From Deinococcus radiotolerans (GTDB lineage Bacteria > Deinococcota > Deinococci > Deinococcales > Deinococcaceae), in assembly GCF_014647435.1 (NCBI RefSeq), contig NZ_BMPE01000009.1, forward strand, positions 1 through 64,000: a stretch of 64,000 nt of DNA, given 5' to 3'. The translations under genes and the position numbers were made by a program. This document shows, in pieces, positions 27,302 to 36,244 of this stretch. The notes beneath the pieces were generated by a model. That model saw nothing but the letters and a program-made list of their open reading frames with translations. It did not search any database and was not told where the DNA came from. The stretch's first letter is position 1; each line of letters opens with the position of its first letter.

Positions 27302-27311
27302 GCTCCACTTT
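27288..27311. promoter_or_regulatory. Operator 2 of the globin/Rrf2 divergon
   Basis: A second 24-base dyad, AAACTGGAT and CTCCACTTT around 6 bases (7 of 9 symmetric positions), matching the arms of operator 1 (AAAGTGGA). It covers the -10 of the regulator promoter and the -35 of the globin promoter. Confidence 0.65.
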
Positions 27312-27345
27312 AGGAGTCCGCCTGCACCAAGGAGCGTGACCGCCC

Positions 27346-27789
27346 GTGTTCTCCCAGACCGCCGAATACGCCCTGCGCGCCACCGCCGCCCTGGCCGAAC
27401 GCCAGTCGGCCGTCACCGCAGCAGAACTGGCCCGCCTCACCGACGTGCCCTCCCCCTACCTCTTCAAAGTCATGGGTCAGCTGACCAAAGCCGGCATCGT
27501 CACCGCACAACGCGGCAAGTACGGCGGCTATGTCCTGCACGCCCCCGCCAGCGCCATCACCCTGCTGGACGTCATCAACGCGGTCGACCCTATCCCCCGG
27601 ATCCACCACTGCCCCCTCGGCAAACCCGAACACGAACTCGCCCTGTGCCCCCTGCACCGGCAACTCGACGCGGCCTACGCCCAGATCGAACAGACCCTCC
27701 GCGCCCAGACCCTGGCCGACGTCACACCCCCCACCCCCACCGGTCAGGACAGGAAGGCCGTCCGGACCGCGCCACCCCGGCGCTCCTGA
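27346..27789 (+). CDS. Rrf2-family regulator, NsrR-like
   Basis: A 147-residue DNA-binding protein. The N-terminus FSQTAEYALRATAAL and the winged helix ELARLTDVPSPYLFKVMGQL, then RGKYGGYVL, are characteristic of Rrf2 proteins. In NsrR and IscR three Cys hold an Fe-S cluster; here only Cys89 and Cys101 are present, with His87, His88, His96 and His104 nearby, so the cluster would need a non-Cys ligand or differ in kind. The position opposite a globin/flavohaemoglobin operon with shared operators supports an NO-responsive repressor role. The start is a GTG with AAGGAG 11 bases upstream. The last 25 residues are Pro/Arg-rich and probably disordered. Confidence 0.85.
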   Translation: MFSQTAEYALRATAALAERQSAVTAAELARLTDVPSPYLFKVMGQLTKAGIVTAQRGKYGGYVLHAPASAITLLDVINAVDPIPRIHHCPLGKPEHELALCPLHRQLDAAYAQIEQTLRAQTLADVTPPTPTGQDRKAVRTAPPRRS

Positions 27790-28160
27790 CAGTGGGGGCG
27801 GCCGCTCTCAACCGCTGGCGCCCTCAAGGCCAGGGACAACAGCCACGAACGCCATCACGCTGGTTGCCGGGATCACGCCAGCATGCCGGGTGCCGTTCAG
27901 GCTGGCGTGAGCAGGGCGTTCAGGTTCGCCGGGCGCGGAGGCTGCACGTCAACGCGGCTGCGCCGTCGGCGTCCGGCGTTCACCCGGCCGTGCGAACGGA
28001 CCATCGGCTCAGGGCCTGGTCGGTCGGGCCGAGACCGGTCCAGGTCCATTAGTGACCCTTTCAGGTCAGCCCACGTTGATCGGCGGGGCGCTCTGAGTCC
28101 TGTACGCCCGCTCTGATCGCCGCGCACCGTCCCGCGCGCCTGCACGTCACCGTCGCATCC
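27790..28160. other. Intergenic region, no gene recognised
   Basis: About 370 bases between the convergent regulator and lipoprotein genes. An 82-codon minus-strand frame (27897-28145) lacks a ribosome-binding site and recognisable motifs. No clear terminator with a T-run was seen. Confidence 0.4.
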
Positions 28161-28679
28161 TCAATTGAAGGGCAGGATCGCCGCGTCCGTCACGAACACG
28201 TTCCCCACGACCCCCGGGCCGGGCTCATTGGTGTTGCCCCCGCGAACCGTCCCATCAATGACGCACTCCTCGGCCTTGAGGTCATTCAGGCCACACGTGA
28301 CGGTGTGTGACCGTCCATCCAGACTCGTCATGGTGCCGGCCTGAATGCGGGGCGCGAGGAAGATGTTCGCGCGCGCAAACCGGTCTGCGGCGGCCGAGCC
28401 GACAAAGCCGTCCAGCGTCAGCCCCTGCCGGCGCAACTCCCGCTCAATCGCAGCTGTCCGGTCGTCATCCCCGAGATTGACCATCAGGACCGTCACTTGA
28501 CCGGGCGTGCGCTCCAGCGTGGGCAGCAGGGCCTTGCAGTACAGATCCGTGCGGCTCCGGGCGCAGGCCGCAATGTACCGGCGGGCATCCTCCCTCCCGA
28601 CAAAATCCGCGCCCCGAAGGTCAATCACGCTACATGAACTGACCGTCAGGGCCAGCAGGACGGACAGGAGTGCGCGCAT
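28161..28679 (-). CDS. Small fasciclin-like lipoprotein
   Basis: A 172-residue exported protein. The ATG at 28679 gives a lipoprotein signal: hydrophobic segment, then VSSC at residues 13-16, whose Cys would be lipidated. The middle part reads TPGQVTVLMVNLGDDD and the C-terminal part has the order THE-like strand GTMTSLDGRSHTVTCG, CVIDGTVR and VVGNVFVTDAAILPF, which resembles the second half of a FAS1 (fasciclin) domain ending in the conserved I-x-V-x-D-x-x-L-x-P motif. The first half of FAS1 is short or divergent, so the family call is tentative. Three further Cys could form a disulfide. It lies 26 bases after the exonuclease III gene, probably in the same transcript. Confidence 0.6.
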   Translation of the reverse strand: MRALLSVLLALTVSSCSVIDLRGADFVGREDARRYIAACARSRTDLYCKALLPTLERTPGQVTVLMVNLGDDDRTAAIERELRRQGLTLDGFVGSAAADRFARANIFLAPRIQAGTMTSLDGRSHTVTCGLNDLKAEECVIDGTVRGGNTNEPGPGVVGNVFVTDAAILPFN

Positions 28680-28705
28680 GCGCTCAGTGTAAGGGCGCGT
28701 CCCCG

Positions 28706-29482
28706 TCAACGGTCCAGGGAGTCAAACGTGGCCGTGACGGGCGCGTGGTCGGATGGGCGCTCGTGATGGCGGGGCCCCAGGTCCACGGCGCAGCTCCGGC
28801 ACTCGGCCGCCAGCGCCGCCGAGACCAGAATGTGGTCGATCCGCAGGCCCCAGTTGCGGGCCAGGGCCAGCCGCCCATAATTCCACCAGCTGAACACCCG
28901 CTCCGGCTGTTCATGCAGGCGAAACGCGTCCTGCAGTCCGACGTCCAGCAGCGCCCGGAAGGCCGCGCGTTCCGGTTCACTGACCAGCACCTGCCCCGCC
29001 CAGCGCTTCGGGCTGTGCACGTCGCGGTCCTCGGGCGCCACATTGAAGTCCCCCATAACCGCCACGCGGTCATGGGCGGCCACCTCCGTCTTCAGCCAGT
29101 CACGGACAGCCGCCAGCCACTCCAGTTTGTAGGTGTACTTCGGTGAATCCAGCGCCTGTCCGTTGGGCACGTACAGGCAGATCACCCGCACCGGCCCGAC
29201 CGTGGCGGCCAGCACGCGGCGCTGGTTGTCCGCGAGACCCGGCACCTCCACCAGCACGTCCCCGGGGGGCTGCCGCGTCAGCAATGCCACCCCGTTGTAC
29301 GCCTTCTGCCCGGAGAACGCGGCGTGATACCCCAGCGCAGCCAGGTCAGCGGCTGGAAAGCGGTGATCCTCCAGTTTCGTCTCCTGCAGCGCCAGCACAT
29401 CCGGCGCCTGTTCCTCCAGCCAGGTCAGCACCTGCGGCAGCCGCACGTTGAGCGAATTGACATTCCAGGTGGCGAGCTTCAC
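28706..29482 (-). CDS. xth: Exodeoxyribonuclease III, AP endonuclease
   Basis: A 258-residue DNA repair enzyme that cuts at abasic sites and trims 3' ends. The exonuclease/endonuclease/phosphatase motifs are all present: WNVNSLNVR at the N-terminus, QETK (metal-binding Glu), LYVPNG, GDFNVAP (catalytic Asp and Asn), WWNYGR, RIDHIL and SDHAPV near the C-terminus. The start is taken at the GTG at 29482 because the family begins immediately before the first strand (VKLATWN). GTG codons at 29488 and 29515 are alternatives, the last following AGGAG too closely. A small lipoprotein gene lies downstream. Confidence 0.9.
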   Translation of the reverse strand: MKLATWNVNSLNVRLPQVLTWLEEQAPDVLALQETKLEDHRFPAADLAALGYHAAFSGQKAYNGVALLTRQPPGDVLVEVPGLADNQRRVLAATVGPVRVICLYVPNGQALDSPKYTYKLEWLAAVRDWLKTEVAAHDRVAVMGDFNVAPEDRDVHSPKRWAGQVLVSEPERAAFRALLDVGLQDAFRLHEQPERVFSWWNYGRLALARNWGLRIDHILVSAALAAECRSCAVDLGPRHHERPSDHAPVTATFDSLDR

Positions 29483-29787
29483 GGGCACCCACCGCACGGG
29501 CACAACCAGAACCACATGCTCCTATCATCGCACGCCCCTGAGCGCCCGCCAGGACCAGTGCGGCAGCTCAGCCCAGGACCTGCTGATGCCGTCGCGTGGT
29601 CCCGCGTGAACCCGGCCCTGTGCCAGCGCGCACCCCACTGAGCGCATGACCCAGGTTCTAGGTGCTGCGCCTGAGCCACCCGGCATTCTGGCTTGCCGAA
29701 CACTGCGGCCGGCGACATCATTGAGGCAGCACAGGCCTGCTCCAGCCGACTCTGAACCCTGCGTGCCCCCACCTTAAGGAGATTCCG
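29483..29787. other. Divergent intergenic region, no gene recognised
   Basis: About 300 bases between the divergent exonuclease III and beta-helix lipoprotein genes. It should hold both promoters, but I found no pair of hexamers convincing enough to report. Confidence 0.35.
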
Positions 29788-30834
29788 ATGCGTCCCGTCT
29801 TCCCCTCCGCCCTGCTGCTCGGTCTGACCCTCCTGCTCGCCGCCTGCGCCCAGCCCACCTCCGCTCCACCTGCCGCAAGCCCGCCCCCCACCCCGGTGGA
29901 CACCGCGCCCACCGGCCGGGTCCTGACCGTCGGGACCGGCCGGACGTACGCGACAGTCCGCGCGGCAGTCGCCGCCTCCCGCGACGGAGACGTCATCCGC
30001 GTGGACCCCGGCACCTACACCAACGACTTTGCCGAGGTGAATACCCGCATCACCATCGAAAGTACCAGCGGCCTGGCGCGGCTGGTGGCGACCGTGCCTC
30101 CACCGAACGGCAAGGCGATCATCACCACGAACACGGACGTCACCCTGCGCGGCCTCGAACTGACCGGCGCGAAGGTCGCCGACCGCAACGGCGCCGGCGT
30201 GCGCTACCAGGGCGGGAACCTCGTCATGGAGGACTGCTACCTGCACGACAACGAGAACGGCCTGCTGGCCGCCAGCGCGCCGCTGGGCAGCGTCCGGATC
30301 ACCCGCACGGAGTTCGCGCACAACGGCCTGGGCGACCCCGGGCAGACGCACAACCTCTACGTGAACGAGGTCGGGCAGCTGACCTTCGACCGCAGCTACT
30401 CGCACAGCGCCGTGGCGGGGCACGAACTCAAAAGCAGGGCGCGCACCACGGTCATCACGAACAGCCGCCTGTTCGACCTTGACAGCACGGCGAGTTACAG
30501 CATTGACGTGCCCAACGGCGGCAACCTGACCGTGACGGGCAGCGTGATCGAGCAGGGAGCGGACAGTCAGAATTCCGCCGTCATCGCCTACGGTGAGGAA
30601 GGCCTGCTGCGCGAGGGCCGGACGGTCAACATCTCCGGCAACACGGTGATCAACCGCCGGTCAACCGTCCTGGGCCTCCTGAATCCTGCCAGGGTGCCCA
30701 TGACGGTGACGAACAACACCCTGTATGGCCTGACCACTGCGCAGTTCCTGAACGGCACCACCGGCACCACAACCGGCAACGGGGTGACCACCAGCGCGCC
30801 CGTGCTCGACACGTCCCACCCCTACACGCGGTGA
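29788..30834 (+). CDS. Right-handed beta-helix lipoprotein
   Basis: A 348-residue exported protein. A lipoprotein signal (LLLAAC, Cys at residue 20) is followed by a Pro/Ala/Thr-rich linker to about residue 43. The rest is a parallel beta-helix of the pectate-lyase-like type: an opening TVGTGRTYATVRAAV and DGDVIRVDPGTYTN (typical of DUF1565 and related folds), then repeated strand-turn units such as VTLRGLELTGAKV, LVMEDCYLHDNENGLL and VRITRTEFAHNGLG. Such proteins bind or cleave polysaccharide; no specific lyase catalytic triad could be assigned. The ATG is preceded by TAAGGAG. The gene appears to be monocistronic. Confidence 0.85.
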   Translation: MRPVFPSALLLGLTLLLAACAQPTSAPPAASPPPTPVDTAPTGRVLTVGTGRTYATVRAAVAASRDGDVIRVDPGTYTNDFAEVNTRITIESTSGLARLVATVPPPNGKAIITTNTDVTLRGLELTGAKVADRNGAGVRYQGGNLVMEDCYLHDNENGLLAASAPLGSVRITRTEFAHNGLGDPGQTHNLYVNEVGQLTFDRSYSHSAVAGHELKSRARTTVITNSRLFDLDSTASYSIDVPNGGNLTVTGSVIEQGADSQNSAVIAYGEEGLLREGRTVNISGNTVINRRSTVLGLLNPARVPMTVTNNTLYGLTTAQFLNGTTGTTTGNGVTTSAPVLDTSHPYTR

Positions 30835-30993
30835 ACCAGCGGGGCCGCCCAATCTGGGCTGCGGGGGGTCCTCAACAGGCTGGGCCCCAGCCGGAGGTGG
30901 TGGTCAACTGCCTGGACGGCGGCCCCTCTGAGGAACTCAGGTCCGGTCAGCGTGCGCTCTCTTCAGGGCCGCGCACGCCACAGCGGCCCGCAC

Positions 30994-31019
30994 CTTCAGA
31001 GGCGGGCCACGCCTGAAGG
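30994..31019. terminator. Hairpin between beta-helix and toxin-antitoxin genes
   Basis: CCTTCAG-A-GGCG pairs with CGCCTGAAGG around a GGCCA loop, with one bulged A. It may separate transcription units, but it lacks a T-run on either strand. Confidence 0.3.
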
Positions 31020-31085
31020 GGGCGATCAGACCGCCCGGTGGGCGTCGGCCCGGAGTTGTAGTCTGGTTTCCACGAAGGGGACATC

Positions 31086-31328
31086 ATGACGACGATCAGT
31101 GCACGCGACTTCAATCAGCAGGTCAGTAAAGCCCGGCAGGCGGCCCTGGAGGAACCGGTCTTCATCACCGAACGCGGTCAGCCCCGCCACGTCCTCCTCA
31201 GCATCGAGGCGTACGAGGCCCTCCTCGGGGGCCAGATGTCGATTGTGGACCTCCTGCACCTTGACGAGGCCCTGAGTGTCGACTTTCCCGCAGCGCAGGG
31301 GCTGGCCCAGCCTGCGGAGTTCGACTGA
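31086..31328 (+). CDS. Phd/YefM-family antitoxin
   Basis: An 80-residue protein. The N-terminal half (TTISARDFNQQVSKARQAAL, then EPVFITERGQPRHVLLSIEAYEAL) is the Phd/YefM DNA-binding fold, which dimerises on its own promoter. The C-terminal tail after residue 50 would thread into the toxin and inhibit it. The stop codon is immediately followed by the ATG of the PIN-domain toxin, the usual toxin-antitoxin arrangement. An AAGGGG ribosome-binding site lies five bases before the ATG. Confidence 0.9.
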   Translation: MTTISARDFNQQVSKARQAALEEPVFITERGQPRHVLLSIEAYEALLGGQMSIVDLLHLDEALSVDFPAAQGLAQPAEFD

Positions 31329-31760
31329 ATGTACTTGCTCGATACCAACGTCGTCTCTGAACTGCGCAAGGTCAAGTCCGGAAGGGCTGATCTGAACGTC
31401 GCGCACTGGGCGCGCCGGGTCCTCACGACTGAACTCTACCTCTCCGTCATCACCGTTCAGGAACTCGAACTCGGCATTCTGCTGACTGAACGCCGGGACG
31501 CGCAGCAGGGCCGTGCGCTGCACACCTGGCTGGACCGTCAGGTGCTCCCGGCGTTCGCGGGTCGCCTGCTCCCGGTGACTGTTCCGATTGCGCGGCAGTC
31601 CGCAGCGCTGAACAGTCCTGACCCGAGGCCAGAACGGGACAGGCTGATCGCCGCGACCGCGCTGGTGCACGGCCTGACGATGGTGACCCGGAGCGTCCGC
31701 GACTTCCAGGGCACCGGTCTCTCCGTGCTTGATCCCGGGCAGCCTCCCGCAGACGACTGA
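31329..31760 (+). CDS. vapC: PIN-domain toxin, VapC/FitB type
   Basis: A 143-residue PIN-domain ribonuclease, the toxic half of the pair with the antitoxin immediately upstream. The acidic metal-binding residues of the family are present: Asp5 in LLDTNVVSEL, Glu45/Glu47 in VQELELG, Asp104 in DRLIAATA and Asp125 in TRSVRDF. PIN toxins of this type cleave specific tRNA or other RNA. The coding frame starts directly after the antitoxin stop codon, so translation is coupled. Both genes look intact. Confidence 0.9.
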   Translation: MYLLDTNVVSELRKVKSGRADLNVAHWARRVLTTELYLSVITVQELELGILLTERRDAQQGRALHTWLDRQVLPAFAGRLLPVTVPIARQSAALNSPDPRPERDRLIAATALVHGLTMVTRSVRDFQGTGLSVLDPGQPPADD

Positions 31761-32057
31761 ACCAGTCCCCAGCCTTGAAGCGCGCGGGAGAGACGGGCCC
31801 CCGGAGTGCCACATTCGTCCGGACGGCCGCCGCGGGAGACGGTGACCGTTCCGTTTGCGCCCCCCTGAACGCTGAAGGCTTCATGCTGGCTGGACGCCTC
31901 TGGTTCAGGCTGAGTGGACGCCGGGCAGCCCCAGTGCTGTGCCGGGCAGCAGGAGGAACCCGCCGACCGGCGCTGCTCAGCCCGGGGCCCGCTGCGCTCC
32001 GACTCCGTTGAGGACGTTCCTGCGCCCGTGCGCCACGAGTCTCAGTCTGAACTCGGT

Positions 32058-33131
32058 TCAGGTGAAGCGGCCACCAACCAGGAACGGTTGCCCGTCAAGG
32101 CTCAGGGTGCCGCCCTGGCGCAGGTCGCGGATCATGTCCCAGTGCACGGCGCTGCGGTTCGTCCCGCCGTTCTCGGCGTACGCCTGCCCCACGGCCAGGT
32201 GGACGGTGCCGCCGATCTTCTCGTCGAAGAGGATGTTCATGCTGGGCTGCTGGATGCCGAAGTTCGTGCCGATCCCGAGTTCGCCCAGGAAGCGGGCGCC
32301 GTCGTCGGTGGCCAGGGCAGCACGCAGGACGTCCTCGCCTTCCTCGGCGCGGGCCTCGACGACCTCACCGTCCCGGAAGACGAGGTCGATGCCGCGTACG
32401 ACGCGCCCGCCGTACAGGGTGGGCAGATCAAAGTGCACCGTGCCGTTCGCGCTGCGTTCGAGCGGCGCGGTGAACACCTCCCCGGAGGGCATGTTGCGTT
32501 TGGCGTCGCTGTTGCTCCAGCTGCGGCCCCGCACGCTGAGGTGCAGGTCGGTGCCGGCCGCCTCGATGTGAACGTCGTCCGCCGCCGCGAGGCGCTCGAT
32601 CAGACCGGCCTGGAAGTCACGGACCTCACCCCATTTCTGCACGGGGTCCGGGGCGTCCAGGAACATCGCGCGGGCCACGAACGCCTCGTAGTCCTCCAGG
32701 GTCATGCCGGCGGCCTCGGCACCGAACGGGGTGGGGTACAGCGTGAGGTTCCAGCGGGGGTGCAGGGTGCTCATGGCGAGCGGAGCCTGCGCGGCGCGCC
32801 AGCGGGCAGCGCGGGCGGCGTCGAGGCCCGGGACGGGCGCGATGGGCGTGAGGATGCGGATGGACGCGTCGAGCGCGCGGGCGTCCTCGATCTCAACCGG
32901 GTGCAGTGAGCTGAGCACCTCGTCGGACGCGAGGCGCTGCACATCCTCCACCTGCGTGGGGTAGCTGAGTTTCAGCACGGGGCGCGCGCCGCGCTCGAGC
33001 AGCGTGCGGTGCAGCGCCTCGATCAGCGGCAGGGCCAGGGTGCTGCCGGCCACGAGGACGCGGTCGCCGGGGCGCACGCTCACGCAGTAGTCCGCGAGCA
33101 GGGTCGCGTGCCGTTCGGGGTCGTAAGTCAT
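32058..33131 (-). CDS. M29-family aminopeptidase (AmpS/AmpT type)
   Basis: A 357-residue metalloaminopeptidase that removes N-terminal residues from peptides. The metal and catalytic residues known from AmpT are conserved in order: Glu in SGEVFTAP, Glu in LGELGIGTN, His in [13 protein letters not shown], Tyr in QAYAENGG, and His and Asp in SAVHWDMI. The ATG at 33131 has AGGAG seven bases upstream; an ATG at 33155 overlapping the SDR stop codon is the alternative. It is the last gene of a nine-gene minus-strand operon for uptake and breakdown of a peptide-like compound, so it would act in the cytoplasm on the imported substrate or its products. Confidence 0.9.
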   Translation of the reverse strand: MTYDPERHATLLADYCVSVRPGDRVLVAGSTLALPLIEALHRTLLERGARPVLKLSYPTQVEDVQRLASDEVLSSLHPVEIEDARALDASIRILTPIAPVPGLDAARAARWRAAQAPLAMSTLHPRWNLTLYPTPFGAEAAGMTLEDYEAFVARAMFLDAPDPVQKWGEVRDFQAGLIERLAAADDVHIEAAGTDLHLSVRGRSWSNSDAKRNMPSGEVFTAPLERSANGTVHFDLPTLYGGRVVRGIDLVFRDGEVVEARAEEGEDVLRAALATDDGARFLGELGIGTNFGIQQPSMNILFDEKIGGTVHLAVGQAYAENGGTNRSAVHWDMIRDLRQGGTLSLDGQPFLVGGRFT

Positions 33132-33154
33132 GGGTGGCTCCTGGGGGGCGCTCA

Positions 33155-33943
33155 TCACAGCGCGGTGACGGCGCCGCCGTCGACGAGCAGGGTGCTGCCG
33201 TTCACGTACTGCGCGGCGGGGGAACACAGGAACGCCGCGACCCGGCCGAACTCGTCGGGCGTGCCCAGGCGGCCCATCGGGACCTCACGTTCAGAGGCCT
33301 CGCGCACGGCCTGCCAGTCCGTGCCGCGCCGGGCAGCGGCGGCCTCGTCGAGCTGCTGAATACGCTCGGTGAGGACCCGGCCTGGGGCCAGGCCGTTCAC
33401 CTGGATGTTGTCCGGGCCGAACTCGACACTCAGGGATTTGCACAGGCCGTGCACGGCGGGGCGCAGGGCGTTCGAGAGCGTGAGGTTGTCCAGCGGGCGT
33501 TTGACGCTGCTGCTGAGCAGCGCCAGGATGCGCCCGCCGCCCCCGGCGCGCAGGTGCGGCAGCGCCGAGTGGACGCTGCGAACCACGCTCATCAGCGTCA
33601 GCTGGTACGCCGCTGCCCACTGCGCCTCCCCGAGGGCCGTGAAGTTGCCCGGTGGGGGCCCCCCGGCGTTGCATACGAGGATGCGGAGGCCGCCGAGGTC
33701 ACGGGCGGCCGCGTCGATGAAGCCGCGCAGGCTCTCGGCGTCGGCCACGTCGGCGGCGTACCCCAGCGTGGGGACGCCGGTGTCCGCCTCGATGCGCTGC
33801 GCGGCGGCCTGGGCGCGCTCAAGCGTGCGGGCGCACAGGGCCACGCGGGCGCCCTCGCGGGCCAGGGCGTGCGCGGTGGCGTAGCCGAGGCCCGCGCTGG
33901 CGGCGAGCACCACGGCCGGCTGATCCTTCAGTCCGAGGTCCAT
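33155..33943 (-). CDS. SDR-fold protein with atypical active site
   Basis: A 262-residue short-chain dehydrogenase/reductase fold. The cofactor loop reads [11 protein letters not shown] instead of TGxxxGIG, NAGG is present, and the usual YxxxK catalytic pair is replaced by SNALR. The following [21 protein letters not shown] and the C-terminal [12 protein letters not shown] are normal for the fold. This combination matches a known SDR subgroup resembling beta-ketoacyl-ACP reductases but without the canonical catalytic tetrad, so the chemistry is uncertain. The gene sits between an RraA-like and an M29 aminopeptidase gene with a one-base gap upstream, firmly inside the operon. No obvious pathway intermediate can be named. 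Confidence 0.85.
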   Translation of the reverse strand: MDLGLKDQPAVVLAASAGLGYATAHALAREGARVALCARTLERAQAAAQRIEADTGVPTLGYAADVADAESLRGFIDAAARDLGGLRILVCNAGGPPPGNFTALGEAQWAAAYQLTLMSVVRSVHSALPHLRAGGGGRILALLSSSVKRPLDNLTLSNALRPAVHGLCKSLSVEFGPDNIQVNGLAPGRVLTERIQQLDEAAAARRGTDWQAVREASEREVPMGRLGTPDEFGRVAAFLCSPAAQYVNGSTLLVDGGAVTAL

Positions 33944-33944
33944 C

Positions 33945-34628
33945 TCAGACGTGTCCGTACTTGGCGAGCACGTCGGGAAGGGTGGCGCCGGCCTCGAGGT
34001 CCGCGCGGATCAGGCGCTCCTTCTCGGTCAGGGCCTCGGCACGCGTGAGGACCTCCTCGGCCACCTCCTGCGGAATCAGGATCGCGCCGTCCACGTCCGC
34101 GAGGATGAAGTCGTCCGGCCGGACGCGTACGCGCGCGGACGTGGCGCCCGGAAGGTACACCTCGACCTGCCAGGCGTTGACCTCCCAGCGGCCGATGGAC
34201 TGCACCGGCGTGCGGTAGCGGGTGTACACGGGGAAGTTCATGCGGTCGAGCCACTCGATGTCGCGGATGCCGCCGTCCACCAGGGCGCCCACGCAGCCGC
34301 GGTACTGCATGCCGCGCGCGATGAGCTCCCCGAAGAAGCACACGCCCTCGGCCCCGCCGCCACTCCAGACGCTCAGGTGCCCGGGCGTCAGGCCGCTCAC
34401 CGCTTCCATCTTCTTCGGGTCACCCGTGCCGGGGTAGGGGGTCATCTGGCCGCGGATGGTGTACGCCCAGCCGCCCATCTTCTCCAGGCGGGACTTGATG
34501 GGCCACAGGTTGCTGGACAGCCCGCAGTCGGGCAGGCCCAGTTCGTCGAGGACGTCCGCGACGTTGGCGGTGTCGACAGTCATGAAACGCTCGCGCAGGG
34601 CGAGTTTGCGGTCGGCGGTGAGGGTCAT
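33945..34628 (-). CDS. RraA-like aldolase/decarboxylase family protein
   Basis: A 227-residue member of the RraA/HMG aldolase family. GCVGALVDGGIRDIEWL carries the Arg-Asp pair that in HMG/CHA aldolases positions pyruvate and the divalent metal, and FGELIARG precedes it. True RraA proteins inhibit RNase E, but longer relatives in catabolic operons are aldolases or oxaloacetate decarboxylases, and the context here favours an enzyme acting on a 2-oxo acid. The gene overlaps the upstream DUF885 gene (ATGA-like junction at 34625-34628) and ends one base before the SDR start. Confidence 0.85.
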   Translation of the reverse strand: MTLTADRKLALRERFMTVDTANVADVLDELGLPDCGLSSNLWPIKSRLEKMGGWAYTIRGQMTPYPGTGDPKKMEAVSGLTPGHLSVWSGGGAEGVCFFGELIARGMQYRGCVGALVDGGIRDIEWLDRMNFPVYTRYRTPVQSIGRWEVNAWQVEVYLPGATSARVRVRPDDFILADVDGAILIPQEVAEEVLTRAEALTEKERLIRADLEAGATLPDVLAKYGHV

Positions 34629-36244
34629 CGGTGCAGGGCTCCTTGTCGGTGCTGGGCGCGCAGCTCGTCGGCCACGACCGTGGCGGGCGCGTGGCCGTGG
34701 GCGAGCAGGGCGTCATGAAAGGTGCGGGCGGGCAGGGCGAGTTCGGCGCGCAGCGCCTTGATGGTCTCGGTGCCCAGCCAGTACATCAGGCGGCTGGCGG
34801 GGAACAGGGCGTTGCGGGTGGTCTCGGCCCAGATGCGCGCGGGCGCGAAGTGCGCCTCGTCGCGGTAGAACGCGCGGGCCTGCTCGGGGGTCCACTCGCC
34901 GAGGTGCAGCTTGAGGTCCACGATGCACGAGGCGGCGTTGCGCCGCTCGAACTGCGTGAGCAGCAGCTCCTCGGCCGGGGTGTAGAACCCGGGAATCTCG
35001 GCGAGCAGGTCCTCGGCGTAGCAGGCCCAGCCCTCGACCATGGTGCCCGCCCCGAGCAGCGCGATGCCGGAGGCGCAGTCGGTGCCGGCCACGCGCGCCA
35101 GGACCGAGTCCGCCTGCCGGGCGCGGGCGTTGTGCGTGTGGTGGCCGATGCTGCCGTGGTGTACAGCGTGCACGAGCTTCACGAACGCGCAGTGGTGCGC
35201 GCGCCGGTCCGTGGGGTCTGGGCCGGGCGGCGTGACCCAGTAGCGGCTGCCGCTGCCGGGCCGCAGCGGCGCGGGCGACCGGTAGAACAGGAAGTACAGG
35301 TCCCCGGTGCCCTCGGCCCACTCGGGCAGGAACGCGAAGTCCAGGCCGTAGTCGTCCGCGGGCGTCAGGAGGGGCCGCGCGGCGTCCAGGGCGCGCCCAT
35401 GCAACTCGCGGTAGGTGCCGAGCAGGTCGCCCTCTGGGACGCGCGCCTCGAGCCGGGCGAGGTGCTCAGTCCAGTGCAGGTCCCCGGGCAGCCGCCGGGC
35501 CTGGGCTTCAAGCCGTTCGGTGAGGCGCGCGAACGCGTCGGTGGCGCGCTCCAGGGCCTCGCGCGGTCCGAACGGCAGGGCGTGCGTGACGCGCATCAGC
35601 AGGTCAAGGTGCGCCTCGCCGCAGGCCACGGGCGCGTCCGGGCCGCTGAGGTCCTCGGCATACGCCAGAAGCGCGCGGGCGGCGCGACTCGCCGGGAGGC
35701 GCAGCGTGTCGTTCCAGAGGGGATGCTTCGGCAGGCCCGAACTCAGCAGGTGCGCGGCGGCCCGAGCCTCACGCTTGGCGCGCTCGGCCACGTCGTCCGG
35801 GCGGGCGCGGCCCTGCAGGTGCGCGCGGGCCTGCGCCAGGAACGCCGGGATGGCCTCCAGCCGCACGCGCAGCGCGTCGCGGGTGACGTCCGGGTCGTCC
35901 AGATGGCCGGGCAGCAGCAGGGAGATCACGCCGAACGCGGCCTCGCCGGTGTACCACGCGGGACTGTGCTGGCGCGGCGCGCGTTCCAGTTCGGCCAGCG
36001 CGGTCGTGAGCTGCGCCGACACCAGCTGCGCGTCGAGGCGCTCGGCGGCCGTCTGCGGCGCGCGCATGTGCGCCAGGTCGGCCTGGAGGGCCTCCAGCGT
36101 GGCGCGTTCGGCGCCGACCGCGTCCGGCCCGGCGGGCGGCAGCTGGTGGTCGTGACCGGGCAGGCCCATGAAGGTGGCGTCCACCGGGCGCAGCTGGGCG
36201 TGCGCGCGCAGGTACGCCCGGGCCTGGTCGTGCGGGTCGGTCAC
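34625..36244 (-). CDS. DUF885 protein with altered metal motif
   Basis: A 539-residue, mainly helical protein of the DUF885 family, whose members resemble zinc peptidases with an HExxPGHH motif. Here the corresponding stretch near residues 362-370 is HHGSIGHHTH, so the catalytic Glu position is occupied by His. Other family segments such as DSVLARVAGTDCASG and GWACYAEDLLAEIPGF are present, so the fold is intact. It may bind metal but hydrolyse differently, or not at all. The start and stop codons overlap both neighbours by four bases. A second protein with an intact HExxPGH motif is encoded across the divergent promoter at 42165-43361. Confidence 0.82.
   Translation of the reverse strand: MTDPHDQARAYLRAHAQLRPVDATFMGLPGHDHQLPPAGPDAVGAERATLEALQADLAHMRAPQTAAERLDAQLVSAQLTTALAELERAPRQHSPAWYTGEAAFGVISLLLPGHLDDPDVTRDALRVRLEAIPAFLAQARAHLQGRARPDDVAERAKREARAAAHLLSSGLPKHPLWNDTLRLPASRAARALLAYAEDLSGPDAPVACGEAHLDLLMRVTHALPFGPREALERATDAFARLTERLEAQARRLPGDLHWTEHLARLEARVPEGDLLGTYRELHGRALDAARPLLTPADDYGLDFAFLPEWAEGTGDLYFLFYRSPAPLRPGSGSRYWVTPPGPDPTDRRAHHCAFVKLVHAVHHGSIGHHTHNARARQADSVLARVAGTDCASGIALLGAGTMVEGWACYAEDLLAEIPGFYTPAEELLLTQFERRNAASCIVDLKLHLGEWTPEQARAFYRDEAHFAPARIWAETTRNALFPASRLMYWLGTETIKALRAELALPARTFHDALLAHGHAPATVVADELRAQHRQGALHR

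Noticed and set aside
27897..28145. 82-codon minus-strand gene between Rrf2 and the lipoprotein
   Set aside because: Arg-rich composition without a ribosome-binding site or family resemblance; treated as non-coding.
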